A stretch of 64,000 nucleotides of DNA, taken from contig CAJNOP010000024.1 of NCBI GenBank assembly GCA_905250075.1, forward strand, positions 740,508-804,507, written 5' to 3'. Within the stretch, counting starts at the first letter, position 1, and each line of letters begins with the position of its first letter. Below the pieces are notes generated by a model, which was not told the origin of the DNA, made no database searches, and saw only the letters and a list, made by a program, of their open reading frames with translations. This DNA is from Rotaria sp. Silwood1. Lineage: Eukaryota; Rotifera; Eurotatoria; Philodinida; Philodinidae. Shown in pieces: positions 47,877 to 61,762 of the stretch. Both the position numbers and the translations under genes were made by a program.

Positions 47877-50800
47877 TTATCGAACTGAAGGTGGTGGTGT
47901 TAAGAGTGTAAAATATTGATGTAATGTATCTTTGATTGCATTACAAATTTGTGGAGATGGTGATGTTGTACATTCAACAAGACATGGATATAATGCAATT
48001 AATTGATGCCATATATTGATTTCAACTAAAACATAGAAATCAGTTCATTTTAGTTTTTTTTTTTTTTCTTTTTTTTAAATACAGAAATTCATACCTGAGT
48101 CTTTTGGTGCTCGTTTTAATGCACCGATCAATGTGCTTAAGGCTTTAAGTACAGAAATCATTTCAGCTGTGCGTGGTCTATAAAAAAAAGAATATCATTA
48201 ATAATCAATATGAGTTCGATACTACAAACAGCAATACATTCAAAATCGAAATTAACTCACACACTTCATTCTTACATCGAACAATGCAACTAAACACCTG
48301 ATTGGAGCAATATGTAAGACTAATTTAAATTAATATATTTATCTCAATTCTATACTCTGATAGTATTTTCTTTTTAGCATGCATTAATTCCCATCCAATG
48401 TTTAGTTTTTTTTTTAGTATTCTAAACTCTAAAAAAAAAAAGATTATTTACTACGGTGAATAATTTATTCTTATGCTTTGTTTTTAATAGCGTAGAAATT
48501 TTTCTAGAGAATTCAAATTGAAATTTCATGTGTGTGTATATATATATATAAGCATGCATTTATAGTGCTATGAAGTCGTATTTAGCTTAGCTTCTTTTTT
48601 AGAAAAGCTTTTTAAATATTTTTTTATGGGAGAAAAAGACTTACGAAAAAGGAGTTAAGCTGTTGTGATTGTAATTGAATGCTCCAACAACTGGTTCAAG
48701 ATTATCACTACTGCAAAAAAGTCAATATTCAAGCCTCACTCAATAATTTTTATGTTTACTATTTAACTTATCAAAGAAACAAACAAGATCTTCTCTTTTA
48801 AATTAAAATAAAAAAAAAAATCCTCAAGAAGTTTTCATACCGTGGTAATGGACATTTGCCATGTAGACGTTCATCATGTGCATATTTTTGTAAAATTTCT
48901 TTACAACGATTTAACATTGAACTTAATGCAAGACGAGTTATAACAAGATTATCATTTGATGATGATGAATCATTTATGAATGAATATTTGAGTAAAGTTT
49001 CAAAACATATTTTAGAAAATTCTTCACGTAATCGACGAGCAGAATCAATATCTAATAGTAGATATAGAAACAAAAAAAAAACACTGTTATTATAAAATAA
49101 AGATGAAAAAATAAAAACGTCTTATTTCTATTTTTATTTTGAGTAAAAATCAAGAACATTTTGTTTAATGAATAATAGCATTCGTCGTGACTTTCATACA
49201 GAAGTCACAATTAAAATAGTTTTACTGATGATCACTTTCGAGTCAACTACCATTGTAAAACGAAGGTTGCAAGTCAAATTTGGCAAAAACACACTAGCTG
49301 AATCTTATATTACAACTACATTCCAGTGATTTTGTGAAATTAGTACTGTTGACAATCGATCATGTTTTGACGGGCCTACAGTAATGACTGAAGAAAGTCA
49401 ATGAAGCTAAGAATGCTTGCTAAAATGAGTCAAGTTCGAGTATGTAGTCTACTGCACAAGCTTGCTTATTACTAAAAACAACAATGCATTAGATCCTAAC
49501 GAGATATCTCTTAGCAAAGCCATGTAAAGTATAATTTGTTCAACAGTTTTACAAAGAAAAACTATATACACCTAATATTTGATCCTGGTGAGCTTTAATC
49601 CGAGTTCATTTTTTTACAAGTGTTATTAACTTTATCGCCTTTTTCGTCAATAATTATAACAGTGTCGTTTCTCGAAAGTAACAGCTTCACAAAATTGCTA
49701 AAATATATTACTAATGCAAACTTTAACTAGCGTCTTTTTCTCTATATTCGAACTGTAGTTATCGTTTTACAATGCTGGCTTAGTCCACTTGGAACCTTAC
49801 TAAAACTATTCTGATATTGACTTCTGAGGATCTATTCATGTTCTTCTTTTCGTTCGGACTTTTTGAAGACTCTGTTTATGAACAACTTCCTTATTACATT
49901 TTTGTAGGACTAAGTAAAAGGATGTTGAAGATACATGTCTTACAATATGTTGAATAAAACAATCTTTCTGTGATTAGTAAGAGCAACTACATTGTGCTTT
50001 CGAAGTTAATTTCACAAAGATTCCATTAAAAACTTTATACAGCTTTTTTTCATCATAACCTTGGACATATCTATTAGATCTTATTTTAAATTTTTCAAAT
50101 TCATACCGATAAAATTATCTGTTGCACATGAATAAATAGAACCCCGATTAAGTATATTTAATATTTTTGTTATAAATGTTTCTGGCAATACATTAGCATG
50201 TGGTAAAATATCATCTCGAATTAGTTCAATTGCCTTTTAAAATAATAAAATAAAGTATATATATATAACAATAATTTTATTTAAGATTAAACATACTTGA
50301 CAATCGATTGCTTCATCTCGTTGCAGTTCTTCAATAGGAATATCCGTTGGAGGAATACTAAAATCTCCAATAATGAAAATTTATTCAATCAAAAATTAAT
50401 AAAATACCTTTTTGAAAAAAGAAAATCATCGAATGTTTTAGCCAATTCTGTCCACATACTTTCAAATGCATTTCCTAATAATCAATAATTAATAAACACG
50501 AAAAAAAAATTTCAACAACAAAATCTTTACGATGTTTTCTCGCTACAACAAGTCCAACTTTTAGTGAACGAAAAAAACATTCAATTGCTAATTTCCAAGT
50601 TGTTGAACTTGGACAATTATATTTCATTGATAATGGAACTTGTAATGTCTATTGAAAGAATAAGAACAAAAAAATTGATATTAAACAAAAACTCAAATAA
50701 AAATTTTACTTGAATTATTGTTTGTAATGTTCCATTTTCAATTACAGCTGGATTATCAGCAACATCTTCATAAAAACTAATAGTCATTCGAAGAATTTTT

Positions 50801-53800
50801 TCACTAAATGGTACAAAATTAACATTTGAATCATTTTTTCCATTTGATTGTTGTTTATTAGTTGGAATTTTTTTAATTTGTTCTGTACAATCAAATACTG
50901 GTGGATTTATTGCATAAAGAACAAGTACAAGTAAACGTTTAAAACAAATAGGTAAAAGTGCTGATGCATTTGTTGTTTTTGTTAATTCTAATTTTAAATT
51001 TTTACAAACAAATTCCATTGCTTTATATGCTGATTCTTGTAATAATGTTAAATTAACATCAGTTGGAATTAAAAATAAAGCCATATCGGAATGTATTGGT
51101 ACAGCAAGAACACGTTCAATTATTGTTGAAAATTGTTCAAAATGTTTTGCATTATGAATAAAATCACTTGACCATATATGATTAATTAAATTAGGAAATA
51201 TATCAATAAAAAATGTAAGAAAATTTTGTGATGGTATATTAGAATCATAACGATCAATTATTATAACACGTTCAGGTGGACAACGACTACAACCATTACC
51301 AATATTTAACCAAACTTGCCAAGCTTGTTGCCATAGTTGTTGATCACGAGGTATTAAAGGTTTTTTTGATGATGGAGATAATGCAGGATTTATTGGTATA
51401 TTAACAAGATCATTGAAACTTTTTAATGCAGCAAGAGCTATTTCGGGATTTTTAGCTAAGGCAGATTTTTCAATATTTGTCAAGAGAACACTCCAAACTT
51501 TAGGAAAATCGTCTAAAACAAAAAAAAAATATTTAATTGACTTTTGCATGTTTTTATGAAGACAAAAGATTAGCCTCAAGTTACAACGGAAAAAAATATT
51601 TTTTAAGGAAAAGTTTTATATCTGAGGACATTGATTTTGCCTATTGTCACATCTGCATCCTTGCTTAGAGCCAAACGGGTTAGCCCGGGACTTGTATCGG
51701 ACCCGGTTAAAGCATGGTCTGAAATTTTTCTATTAATCGAGTTGGAGTTCGAAAATTTTGAATCAAACAGGCTCTATGAGTGCTTCTGTCTGTTTCAGTT
51801 AACATAGGAGTAACTGTTGCTTCCATTTTTCGTTCACTGATGAAGTTTAAAACTCTATTCGAAATTAACAGATTAATAAAATCCTTAATAAAATGAAACA
51901 AACAAAATCAGATGTTAAATCTTCAGTCATCTTTGTATTCATTGAGTAAACGATTGTCAGCAAAAAACACTTCTTAAATATGAAATATTAAAGTATAATA
52001 GTGGAAAGATAACTGAGATTTTATTCTTAAGCAGTTTATATCAATTTCCTATGTTGGTTATAAGTTAATCAATTGATTAGAAGCTTAATACTTTTCCTGC
52101 AAGGCCTAAGCATAGTCACTAGTTATAAAATATCAAAGTATAATTTTGAACAAAATGATGGTTTAAGACAAAATTCTTTTTTTTTTTCTTAATGTCCAGA
52201 AAACATTACCAAAATGGACAGGTATGCTATCGGACATATGATTCAAATCATCTATTTTTGTCTTCTAATTGATCATATAAAGATCTTGATTAATCACACC
52301 CATATTCAGCTAAATCAATGAATAATATTTACCCAATTTAGCTAGAAAATCTTTTTTCACTTGAACTGTTCTTGTAACACCTGCTAATATCATTACATAT
52401 GTTTCAGCCCATTGTTTTTCTGGTGTATCTCTCGAATGATGCATTAAAATATCTTGTCCACCTGATGATTTTGATAATTGTTGTTGTTGTAATTGTTCTC
52501 GTTCTTTTGATGCCGTATAAAAAAATTGTTCAACTTGTTCAAATAATGGAAATAAAACTTGCCAAATTAAAATACTCCATGCACCTGTACTTAATAATTG
52601 TCCATGTGATGTTATCATTGTAAATAATGTTGATGATGCTGATTTTCTTATAGCTGGACGTTGATCCATAGTTAATTCACTTAATTTTCTATATAAAATC
52701 ATCCATAATTCTTCAATTGATGTTAATGTATCATAAATTTCATTTGGATCTAAATAATCATTAACATTTTTTAATTGATGTTCTTGTTCTTTCATACGAA
52801 ATAAATAATCAGTCATATTCCATAAAAGACCAATAGCTGATAAAGCTATATTTAAATCTTGTTCTTGAAAACCAAATTTTGCCACTACTTTTATTAATAT
52901 ACCTAAATAACATATTGGAATTGTTGATAAAAAATCTGTTACAACTAATTGTAAACATTGTTGAGCTTGCCGTATTAAAGAATCATTATGTTCACGAGTT
53001 ATTGAACCAATTATATTTAAACTTAAATAAATAAATTAAAATTAAAAAATTTTTTATTATTGATTTTTGTAAATTTCAGTTTTTGATCAACTTACATTAT
53101 TGGCCATCCTGTTTGTAATGTAGGTCCATTATTAGTTAATATTGATAGAGTAGCTTCAAGTTGTTTTTGACGTACATCAAAATATTGTATTAATGATAAT
53201 TCATGTAATGATAAAATAATCATATGTAATAAACGTTCATTATCAAATAAATTTTGTTCATATTTATATTCAAGTGCATTACGTACAAGTGATGTTAATG
53301 CTTCTGTACCCCATTCACGCATACGTGGATTTGTATGTTGACAAACCTTTAATAAAAGAAAATTACATAATATAAACAAACAAATTGTATTGATTTTTTT
53401 GTCATACATCAAGTAAATGTGATGAAATAGGTTTCCACCAAACATCAATACGATTTAAATTTGCTCTACCAGTTTCCAGTATTTTTGCAATAGCAAATAG
53501 TGATGGTTCACGAACAGATAAAGCAATTTCCATTGATTCAATACTTAAACGTATAAGTGCATCGATTAAATGATGTAATGCAACATCATCTAAATAAACA
53601 CTTGATTCAAATAAACGTGAAAGCATTGATGATAATATTGGTAAATCAGCCATAGCTGCTGTTGTTACAACCGCTGATGAATTTGCCATTGGTGCTGCAT
53701 CTGTATTAGATATTGTTCCAACATGTTTAAGTGTACCACCAGTTGATGGTTTAAATCCAATTATCCAAACAAGATGTTGAAGAGTTGTTAAAATTAAATG

Positions 53801-56800
53801 CCAGGATGTACCAAGTATACTTCCATAACAATGAGCAACTGATAGAATTGTTCGCATGCAATGAATATTTTTTGACGTCAACTAAATTTAATCGTATTAA
53901 TATAAAATCTAATTATTGTGAGAGGCGTTTATTCTCGAGTCGAAGCAAGAAGAGAACAACGTTTTTCTTTTTATATTCCAATTACTCGAAATTATTTTTT
54001 TATTTATTCACTATGAATCGATAGGAATCATGGGAAATGCTTAGAAGTGAAGGAAATTCACTAGAGATCGAGTTTAACTCCAAAGAATATTGGAACTTAT
54101 AGAAAACCAAAAAAAATCAATTTTTATTCTTGTTGCTAGAGATTTTATTTACGATTTTCAATGATCTTCTATGATTGCTAGAATAGAAATAAGTTTGTTC
54201 TCTTTTGACTAAAGATGTAAGTCGATGTATTGATCGACGGAACAGTTGCTGCATTTGTCCTAACTTCTTCTACTGTCTACGGTTACAAAAGTCTCAGAAT
54301 TTGGTGGCGATAGCGACTGAAATTTGTCGATCACTTTTTAAAAAATTGTCTCAATTTTTCGAGAATTTGGAAATGGTAAATAGAGACAACGATGGCCGGA
54401 AATTAATTGATGAAAAATTAGACTGTAACACTTCCCAAAATCTGATTTCAAACGTTGGAAGTTTTTAAAAATCAATTTTTTATGTTGTAACAGCGCGCCT
54501 GAACCGCTTGAGTGTTGACGATGATTCAGCCTATTGGCTTACACCTCTACTCTCCAAGTTTTTTTTTCAACAAGAAAAACTCCTATATCAATTTTATGTT
54601 AATGAGAAACTGTGTCACTATTCATACCATAACAGCAGTTTGATTTGTTGCTGGTGATGAATTTAATAATGGTAAAGGTGTTCCAACAATTACAACTTGT
54701 TGTCTTTCAAAATCACTTCCTGGTGTTGAATCTGCACTTGATCTAGCTGCTAATTTCTGTAATAAACTTTGTTGTTGTTGTTGTTGTTCACTATTTTGTT
54801 GTTTACTTAATAGATGAATATTATATTGTGGTGGTAATGCCATTTTACATAAACATGTAACAAATGCATCACGTTGAACATTCATTCCAAGTAAACCACA
54901 TAATGATATATATGTTTGAAAACCTCGTAAAAGTAATTCACATGTTGTATCATCATAACAAACATCATATAATAATGTAAATGTAACAAGTACACTTGAC
55001 CATGTACAATTAACAACTTCAATACATTCATGTCGTTCATTATCTGTTAAAGATTCTAATGGTCGAATTTGTATTGGTGTACGTAATTGTGTACCAGATA
55101 TTGTATCACCACGCATACCTGTACCTTCAACAATTGAATGAACAGCTCGAACAAGTTCAAGCATACATGCATAAGCAACAACTATTCCATATGAATCCGG
55201 TATAAGTGGACAATCAAATTTTTCCCAATTTTCAACATAGACAGCTTTTGCTTGACCTTGAGTATATGTTACATATTGTGGAACAACTAAATTTCGATAT
55301 GCAAAAAGAATGGTATTCGATGGACTAGCAACACCATTTGCAATATTTGATGAATGAGGATTATAGTTATCTAATTTTGAAGTTGTACTAGTTCCAGAAG
55401 CTGAAAAAAAAACTAGAAAGTTTGTATCTTATTGAATTAAATAGAGTATTACATTTTTTATCTGAAATAACTGTACTAGTTGTATTTGTTTGTCCACTGC
55501 TAGTTGATGAATTTGATGAAACAGTTGCACTATTAAAAAATGATTGAACATATGAACTAAAAAAAAAGAAAAAAGAAAAACATTATTTTAATATTTTCTC
55601 TTAATTAATTAATCAAACCTAATTGCATTTGTTAAATCTCTTAAAATTTTACTTGAATGTGGCTGCATATCATAAGATAAACAAAATAATTTGATTAAAT
55701 TTTGATGTATTATTATTTTATGTATACATTCAATAGCTAATGATCTTTGCCATACAGGTTTATCGGGTTCAAGTAATTTAATTAATAATGATAAAAATAT
55801 TTCACATTCAGTTATTAATAATGTAAAATAAAATCGTATTAATATACAAACAACACGTAAGAGACGAGCTATTAGTGGAAAATATGCACTATCATATGTT
55901 GTATTAGAATTAGTTCCACTTGATAAGTTTGAATTAGGATTTGAAAATTTCGTACCTGGTGAAAATAATTTAATAACAAGTGGAGAAACTCTTTCTTTTA
56001 ATAAATAACGAAATTCACTATGACTATGAAATATAGATGCATAATGTGTTAAAATTGTTTCAATTAATTCAAGAATTAATGTTCGAGTTATTTCTGTTAA
56101 ACCAATTAACCATATTGGTTGATCACCATTTATTAAATAACAAAGATCTTGAAATAATAAATATGCATCACGAGCATATGGACGTAATGTATCAACACTA
56201 TTTGATGGATGTTGTTGTTTTGAAGGATCAGAATCCTTATTAGACTGATCTAAATCAATGAAATAAAATGATATAGTTAATTTTTGATTGTAATCATGGC
56301 TAAAGAAAACGTTGTCATTGACTCCTATTTCCCAAAATATTGACTTATAGAAAATATCTCGGTCGCAACCAGTACGATAGCAATGGAGTCTTCTTTCACA
56401 AATACTAGATACTATTTGAGGTGTCGAGTTTTTTTTTTGGTTTCATTTTATTTCCTTCCATTCGAATAAAAAGGCGGAAATACTGAGTGTACCTCGAAAA
56501 TTACATGTTTTTTTAATGAAAGGTCATCTTTTAAAATCTGCCAAAAAAAAACAGCGACGCAGTATTCCTCAACACAAAAAAAAATAGACAGCCCCCATAA
56601 TGTTCAATAACTGTAGAAAAGTGTCAACTCGTTCGAATGTACAATGTCAGAAAAACGAGAGCGATTCTATACTTTTTCTCTTTAACTAAAGTTATCAAGA
56701 ACTGTCTCTGTTAAAGATCCATCATTTATGTTTTTAGTGCCTTGGAAATAAAAAATACTCATTTTGATCAGGGAAATTTTGCATAGAAAGAAAAAATGCT

Positions 56801-58116
56801 GTGCGTGTTTTGCTTGTTATGAGTTTCGAGAATTGAATTTATCAAAAGTACCAACTAACAACAAGCATCCTCATTCATATGGTAGTTGACAGAGGACACT
56901 CACTAAGCTGTATTAGCTACGAAAAACAAAAGCTATGACTTTTAATATACGAAAAGAGGCAAGGTCCTCTTAATCTCAACTGCTAAATAATTGCCATGAA
57001 AAGTTGACAGAATAGAAACTTTAAATTAAGAAATTTTTTCAGAGCAAATGGACTGTTGTAACATCTATAAAGAAACATATATTAATGAATACGAATTTTC
57101 ATTATTAAAAATATACAATGAATATTTTTAGACGAATATCAATATCGTTCGTAAGTGCAATATCTACTAAAAATGAAAAAAAAATTAATAATACTGAAAA
57201 TGTAGACAATTTTTTCGTTTTTCTATATAGTATAACTTTATTACTTTAAAAAATGGCAGACATTTTTTTTTTCTATGAATCAATTAGGTTTTTTTTATAA
57301 AGCAAATATTTCTTACCACTGGATGTTGGATTTTGAGCATCTTCTTCAATAACACGATCATAAACAGCTGTAACAAGTTGCCGAACAGCAGCTATAGAAG
57401 TATTTACAATTGTTGGATCTTTACTGAAGCATAATCGAAAAGTAATAACAAATAACTATGTAAATGAATGAATTCAAAATAAATATTAATTCATATTCAT
57501 CTATTTATTTTACCGTAGCAAGTGTACTATGCACAACGACAGATGTTGTATTAACGAGTAATAGAACAGTTTGTAAAATTTTTAATTCTTCAGTTTGTAA
57601 TTCACATAAAGTACTTAAAACATTAACAATTGTAGCTGCAGATGCCTAAATTAATAATCAATAAATAAATTGAAAGACACTTTTTCTTTCATGCGAACTT
57701 GATTAACAATATGATGTTGAAGTAATTTTTGTATTGACGTTAAACATAATTGAACAATTTTAACTTGTTTAGTATCACACCCTAAGACAAATGGTTGAAG
57801 TAAATCGACACTTGCATCACGCATTACTATAATACATATACATATATATCAAAGTTTGGTATTATTCTTAATATTTAAATAGTACCTGTACTCAAATTAT
57901 CTTTCATAGTACTATATTCTCGTAATTTCATATTACATGCTTCCGCTGCCTAAAATATATATTAATATTAATTAAAATTAACAAGAAGAATATTCATACT
58001 TCTTTAATTGGCGGATATTTTTTTTTGGTTTCAGTTGATAATTGACGAAGATCGCTAGATAAGTTATTAATCAATTTTTGAAGAATACTATGGCTATCAC
58101 TTGATGTGCTAGCCAT
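47877..58116 (-). CDS. MON2: MON2 homologue, Golgi/endosome traffic regulator
   Basis: Nineteen exons, start codon 58116: 58000-58116, 57886-57949, 57699-57826, 57514-57645, 57317-57455, 55619-56249, 55453-55556, 54628-55400, 53408-53881, 53096-53346, 52333-53021, 50710-51512, 50531-50648, 50408-50474, 50297-50357, 50107-50233, 48841-49051, 48095-48177, 47877-48025. They join in frame to 1706 residues; human MON2 is about 1717. Matches run end to end, e.g. [13 protein letters not shown]...[108 protein letters not shown] and [18 protein letters not shown]2 is a giant HEAT-repeat relative of the BIG/GBF Arf-GEFs without a Sec7 domain. With DOP1 and a P4-ATPase it acts in endosome-to-Golgi retrieval. 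A Gln run lies in exon 8. Five introns are 0.65-1.1 kb. The ATG is 10 nt after ATTCTAG on the minus strand. Confidence 0.96.
49187..49520 (+). mobile_element. Relic of a mariner-like transposase N-terminus
   Basis: On the + strand, antisense to MON2, the frame reads [20 protein letters not shown], then [23 protein letters not shown], then [11 protein letters not shown]. This follows the helix-turn-helix region often annotated DUF4817 in mariner-like transposases (VQR.FR..FG..PP....I..W...F...GSV.D..RSGRP.V.EE). In-frame stops and a frameshift follow, so it is inactive. No catalytic domain was recognised in the remaining intron. Confidence 0.55.
49884..49995 (+). repeat. Dispersed repeat, copy 2
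   Basis: Homologous to 14461-14575 in the SLC9A8 intron (see that entry). It lies downstream of the mariner-like relic in the same orientation, so it may be the 3' part of that element. Confidence 0.65.
51513..52332. other. MON2 intron 11
   Basis: 820 bp with no coding sequence recognised. A short GC-rich island at 51667-51712 (cgggttagcccggga...tcggacccggtt) stands out sharply from the AT-rich surroundings. Confidence 0.55.
53882..54627. other. MON2 intron 8
   Basis: 746 bp. An 87-codon open frame (54205-54468) shows no motif. A GC-richer stretch near 54490-54560 is unexplained. Confidence 0.5.
56250..57316. other. MON2 intron 5
   Basis: 1.07 kb between the NPTSSD and [10 protein letters not shown] exons, phase 1. 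Nothing recognised; possibly old transposon sequence in the middle (about 56300-56950), which is less AT-rich than the rest. Confidence 0.5.
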
Positions 58117-59392
58117 GATTAACGCTCTAGAATTGATAGAAAATAAGTATTAAAATTTCATATGTAACTGGAAACAAATTTAAAGAATTTTCTTAGTCAA
58201 AAGTCATTATCCATGTTTTGCGCTATGAGCCACATCACTCGCTCCATCATCGAAAGTGATTCAATTGAATGAGGATTGGATGAATTATATATCTCAGCTG
58301 TCAACAGAGGGAGAGAGTTACCAATAAGACTTCGTATATTACGGTTGCAAAGTCGCCCGATTTCTTTAAGTGAAAATTAAGTTTCTTTTGTCTTTATTTA
58401 AATATTTTTCTAGTTCAACACTGATTCAACGAATTATGCCAAATTAATAATAAAAATTTGTTCTTTGCTTATTATTCTTTCATCTATTATTTTTGTAACA
58501 GCTAGCAACTTTTAAATAACAGAAAATTAAGAATGAATAAAATGCACTTTAAAACTGTAACGTAGTCTTATAAGTATCTTTGTGTTGGAATTTATTGTTT
58601 AATTAGTGCCTAATCAATGGTCAAAGATTTTAGCTTGATAAAAAGCCTCAAGTTTTGTCTGAAGATGTGTTCATATAACATGACTTTCTCGCTCAAGATA
58701 CTCAATAACTTCATGAGCATGAAAAGAACGTTTGATTGGAGCTTCATGTTTTAGTAGTGCTTTTCAAGAATTCGCAATGATATACCACACGCTCCTCAAA
58801 GCTCTAACAGAGGTTCGCATATGCCTGAGGATTCACGCAAGACTGTCGTGTCCGTCTTGGTTACACAACAAATGATTTCATCTGAGCTGAAGATAAACAA
58901 CAGACTAAACGGAGTAAATTCGTGACAGCCTGGACAACAGTAAAGTAATCCAGACCGTTTAACGAAAGCAAAATGCACCAATAGTATTTCAAAAAACCTG
59001 TCCAATATTAACGACGGTAAAGCATAGCAACTCGATCTTTTCAATAATTGCATCTTATAGCATTATACAAAAGTCAACGCAAGCTATTTATTGATACATG
59101 AAGCAGCTCGAAAACATCGCGAGCATCTTAACTATAACAGCGAAGGAATTCTAAATAATATGTACCTAAAACAAAATATGATGTCGATGATAAAGTTCGC
59201 AGAATCATTCTTCTGTGGACTACTCAATGGTATTGAATGAACTTAATGAGAAATTTTGATTATATACCATCACACAGTACCTAATCATAGATTTCGGATA
59301 CTTTTATAATATGAGATAATGACGATGGAGATAATGGACTAATACACAGTGTTCATATAATTGTCTGAAAACAACCTGATGATAAAGTCTTG
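58117..59392. other. Region upstream of MON2
   Basis: About 1.3 kb between the MON2 start and the DNA transposon. ATTCTAG ending at 58127 on the minus strand is a candidate spliced-leader acceptor 10 nt before the MON2 ATG. An 85-codon minus-strand open frame at 58796-59053 shows no motif. Composition is more mixed than in the gene-rich part and may include older repeat sequence. Confidence 0.5.
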
Positions 59393-59587
59393 CAAGGGAA
59401 GGTCTCCAGATATGTCCCGAAAATTCCAATGAAAATGATGTGGGTTTGTTAAGTCACGTATACTTATCTCAGATGTAAAACAATTAGGTGCTTAGACTAC
59501 GTCAGTAAAAAAATTATAGGCGAAACAGTTTTCAAAAATTTGACACGTTTGTTTCGCTATACAAGTGTTTTTTCTTATGAATTTTTT
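59393..59587. repeat. Left terminal inverted repeat
   Basis: Matches the reverse complement of 61763-61957 along its full length with few gaps. It starts gcaagggaaggtctccag; the right end reads, inverted, ccaaggaaaggtccccag. Confidence 0.85.
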
Positions 59588-59929
59588 AAAAACTCTAGTG
59601 TATTTGCTCTCTAAGTGTTATATATCTCGTTCGATTTGTGTGTTCTCTGTGTTTTCTTTATATTACCCTGGATCTCGTATACTAACTATATGTCTTCTGT
59701 ATCTCCGTATGTTCATGTTTTCTTCTCCAGATCTCTGTAATCACTATTTCTTTGTTTTTCTGATATTCATCTCTCTTGTATTCGCGTATTCGTTTGCTCT
59801 TTCGACCTATAAATAGATCACGATAGTCGAAATAAACTATGTAATAACCTTCGCGATCTCTAAAGTGATATATTACAGTGTTTGCAACATAAATATGATA
59901 AATGTTAACAATACTCTTTACATGTTTGA

Positions 59930-61406
59930 CGATCTGATGCGTCAGAAATATTCAGAAACTGCTCAAACCGAACCATCGTCCAAAGATTATGAGACGGCGG
60001 ATCAATTGTTTCTGTTGTTTAATCAACTATTAACTTGAACAGAACTGCTAGTCCACTATATTGTAACATTGAATTTCGATGAATATGACGATTGCAGTGA
60101 TGATTATCAAGAGGAAGATAAAAATGATGTTGCATTGAACGTTGTGATGGTATAAAATATTCCTTTGACACAATGTGTGGTATTGTCGAATTTTCAAAAA
60201 TCCATACTTTCTTCACATTACGTAGGCGATATAGACACATAAAACACAAGGAACAGTTACGTCGAATGAAGCAATAAATTAATGCTCAAGATACAAAAAC
60301 TCTAATGTGTCGATGACTTTGTCTATACGGGATTTATTCGTACGTGAGAGTGCTGTTTATACCAATATATGATTCTGATTTAAGACGCTTGGCTATCAGA
60401 ACAGCACAGGATTTAAATATTGTTGATTTTACGACGTGTCATCATTAGATATTAAACTTCAAACGTCGTCACCCTATTTTATCAAGAAAAATGACAAAGC
60501 TGGTAACAAAAAATCATTGGAAAGACTGAGATACAATATTGAAATCTGCTGAAAATTTTGTCCAAGCAGTAAGAAATACCATTCCAGATTATATTGAAGA
60601 TCATATATTGAACAGCGATCAAAGCAGTTTCAGGTACAGTATTCACGAATGGAAGGAAATGAAATAGAAAATAATATTTTTTGACCTCTCCGTTTTGACA
60701 ATACATCTACACGGATGCTAGCAACAACCGGTAAAAAAATAATCAAAGACCAGGTCAAGTCAATGAATGCTGTTACTCATTCATATACGATTATACCGAT
60801 AATTAGTATGACTGGAAAATTAATTGGTCCGGTTTTTATATGTTTACAAGAGCCTAAAGGAAACTCGAACCAAATGTGAAGCAATCAATTTATCAAGCGA
60901 GCAATATTTATGTTGTATGCAGCAAGTTTGGAAAATTAACTATAACACATATTCAGTATTGGGCTGAAAATGTTTTAAGTTCATCGATTTTCGAAGATTG
61001 TTTACTGCTGCTAGACTCTTCATCTGGTCAGTCTGTCTCTAGCATTTTTGATGATATTTTCATTGGAAATATCACTTGTAAGCAAATACAAATTCCATCG
61101 AAAACAACCAGTGATATTCAACCGTTGAATCTTTATTTTTTTCAACAATGGAACTATTTTAAACAGAAAATTTATGATCACGTAGTCATTGATCAAATGG
61201 ACATTGATATCTGTTCTAGAGGCTGCATTTTAAAAATTCATTCTTTGATACATAATCAACTGGCAACTAAAAGATTCTCACCTTTAATCAACTATGCTTC
61301 GTATTCAAGTGACTATATCTCGCAAGATCCTGGTCATTTTGCGAATGTATATAATGTATGTTTTTTCTTTCAACGATGGTTTGTGTTCTATGACAGCGTG
61401 CAATGA
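59930..61406 (+). pseudogene. Broken DDE transposase of the DNA transposon
   Basis: Fragments on the + strand in the order of a pogo/Tc1-type DDE transposase. An acidic linker (DEYDDCSDDYQEEDKND) comes first, then ILNSDQSSFRYSIHEW around 60606-60660, where the Asp should be the first catalytic residue. SYTIIPIISMTGKLIGPVFI follows near 60780. The longest open part (60876-61406) has SKFGKLTITHIQYW, LLLLDSSSGQS (second Asp), IPSKTTSDIQPLNLYFFQQW and NYASYSSDYI...FANVYNVCF. Several stops lie between the pieces, for example after EMK at about 60668 and inside 60680-60730. A frameshift near 60868 separates PKGNSN from the last part. It cannot encode an active enzyme. Confidence 0.75.
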
Positions 61407-61762
61407 CTTTTCTTTCATTTTCTGCAGCCATTGTCATCGTATTCTTTGCTTCAACCACTTTTTGTAAATGATCATAAACATTAATCAAAAAACATCTTGC
61501 TTTTTGTGAAACAGGTAATGCATTATCCCCATTCATATGAAAAATGGTTTAGTTTTTAAATCAATCCGTTTCAAAACAAATGGTAATGGTTTGCCTATTA
61601 TGAAACGGGACATCTCCAAAAAGAAGAGAGTATTTTGCGAAAACAGAGTCATACTTCTGGATATACATCAGATATTCAGTTGATCTTTTCTCTTCAATCA
61701 TTCGTGGCAAGGCAAACAACAAAGACTATCATGTAGAACTATTTGCCATGTATAAAATGAAG

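Larger units (their letters stand above)
49052..50106. other. MON2 intron 16 with mariner-like relic
   Basis: 1.05-kb intron. A transposase N-terminal relic occupies about 49187-49410 and the dispersed repeat copy 2 about 49884-49995. The intron may be largely one decayed element. Confidence 0.6.

Noticed and set aside
48663..48712. Possible extra MON2 exon between exons 17 and 18 with good splice borders and an open frame
   Set aside because: Including it throws the next exon out of frame, while joining exon 17 directly to 48177 restores the conserved CPLPR...[14 protein letters not shown] sequence of MON2.
58796..59053. 85-codon minus-strand open frame upstream of MON2
   Set aside because: No recognisable domain and no conserved-looking splice context; not enough to call a gene.
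60019..60249. 76-codon minus-strand open frame inside the transposon
   Set aside because: It is the shadow of the transposase fragment on the + strand.
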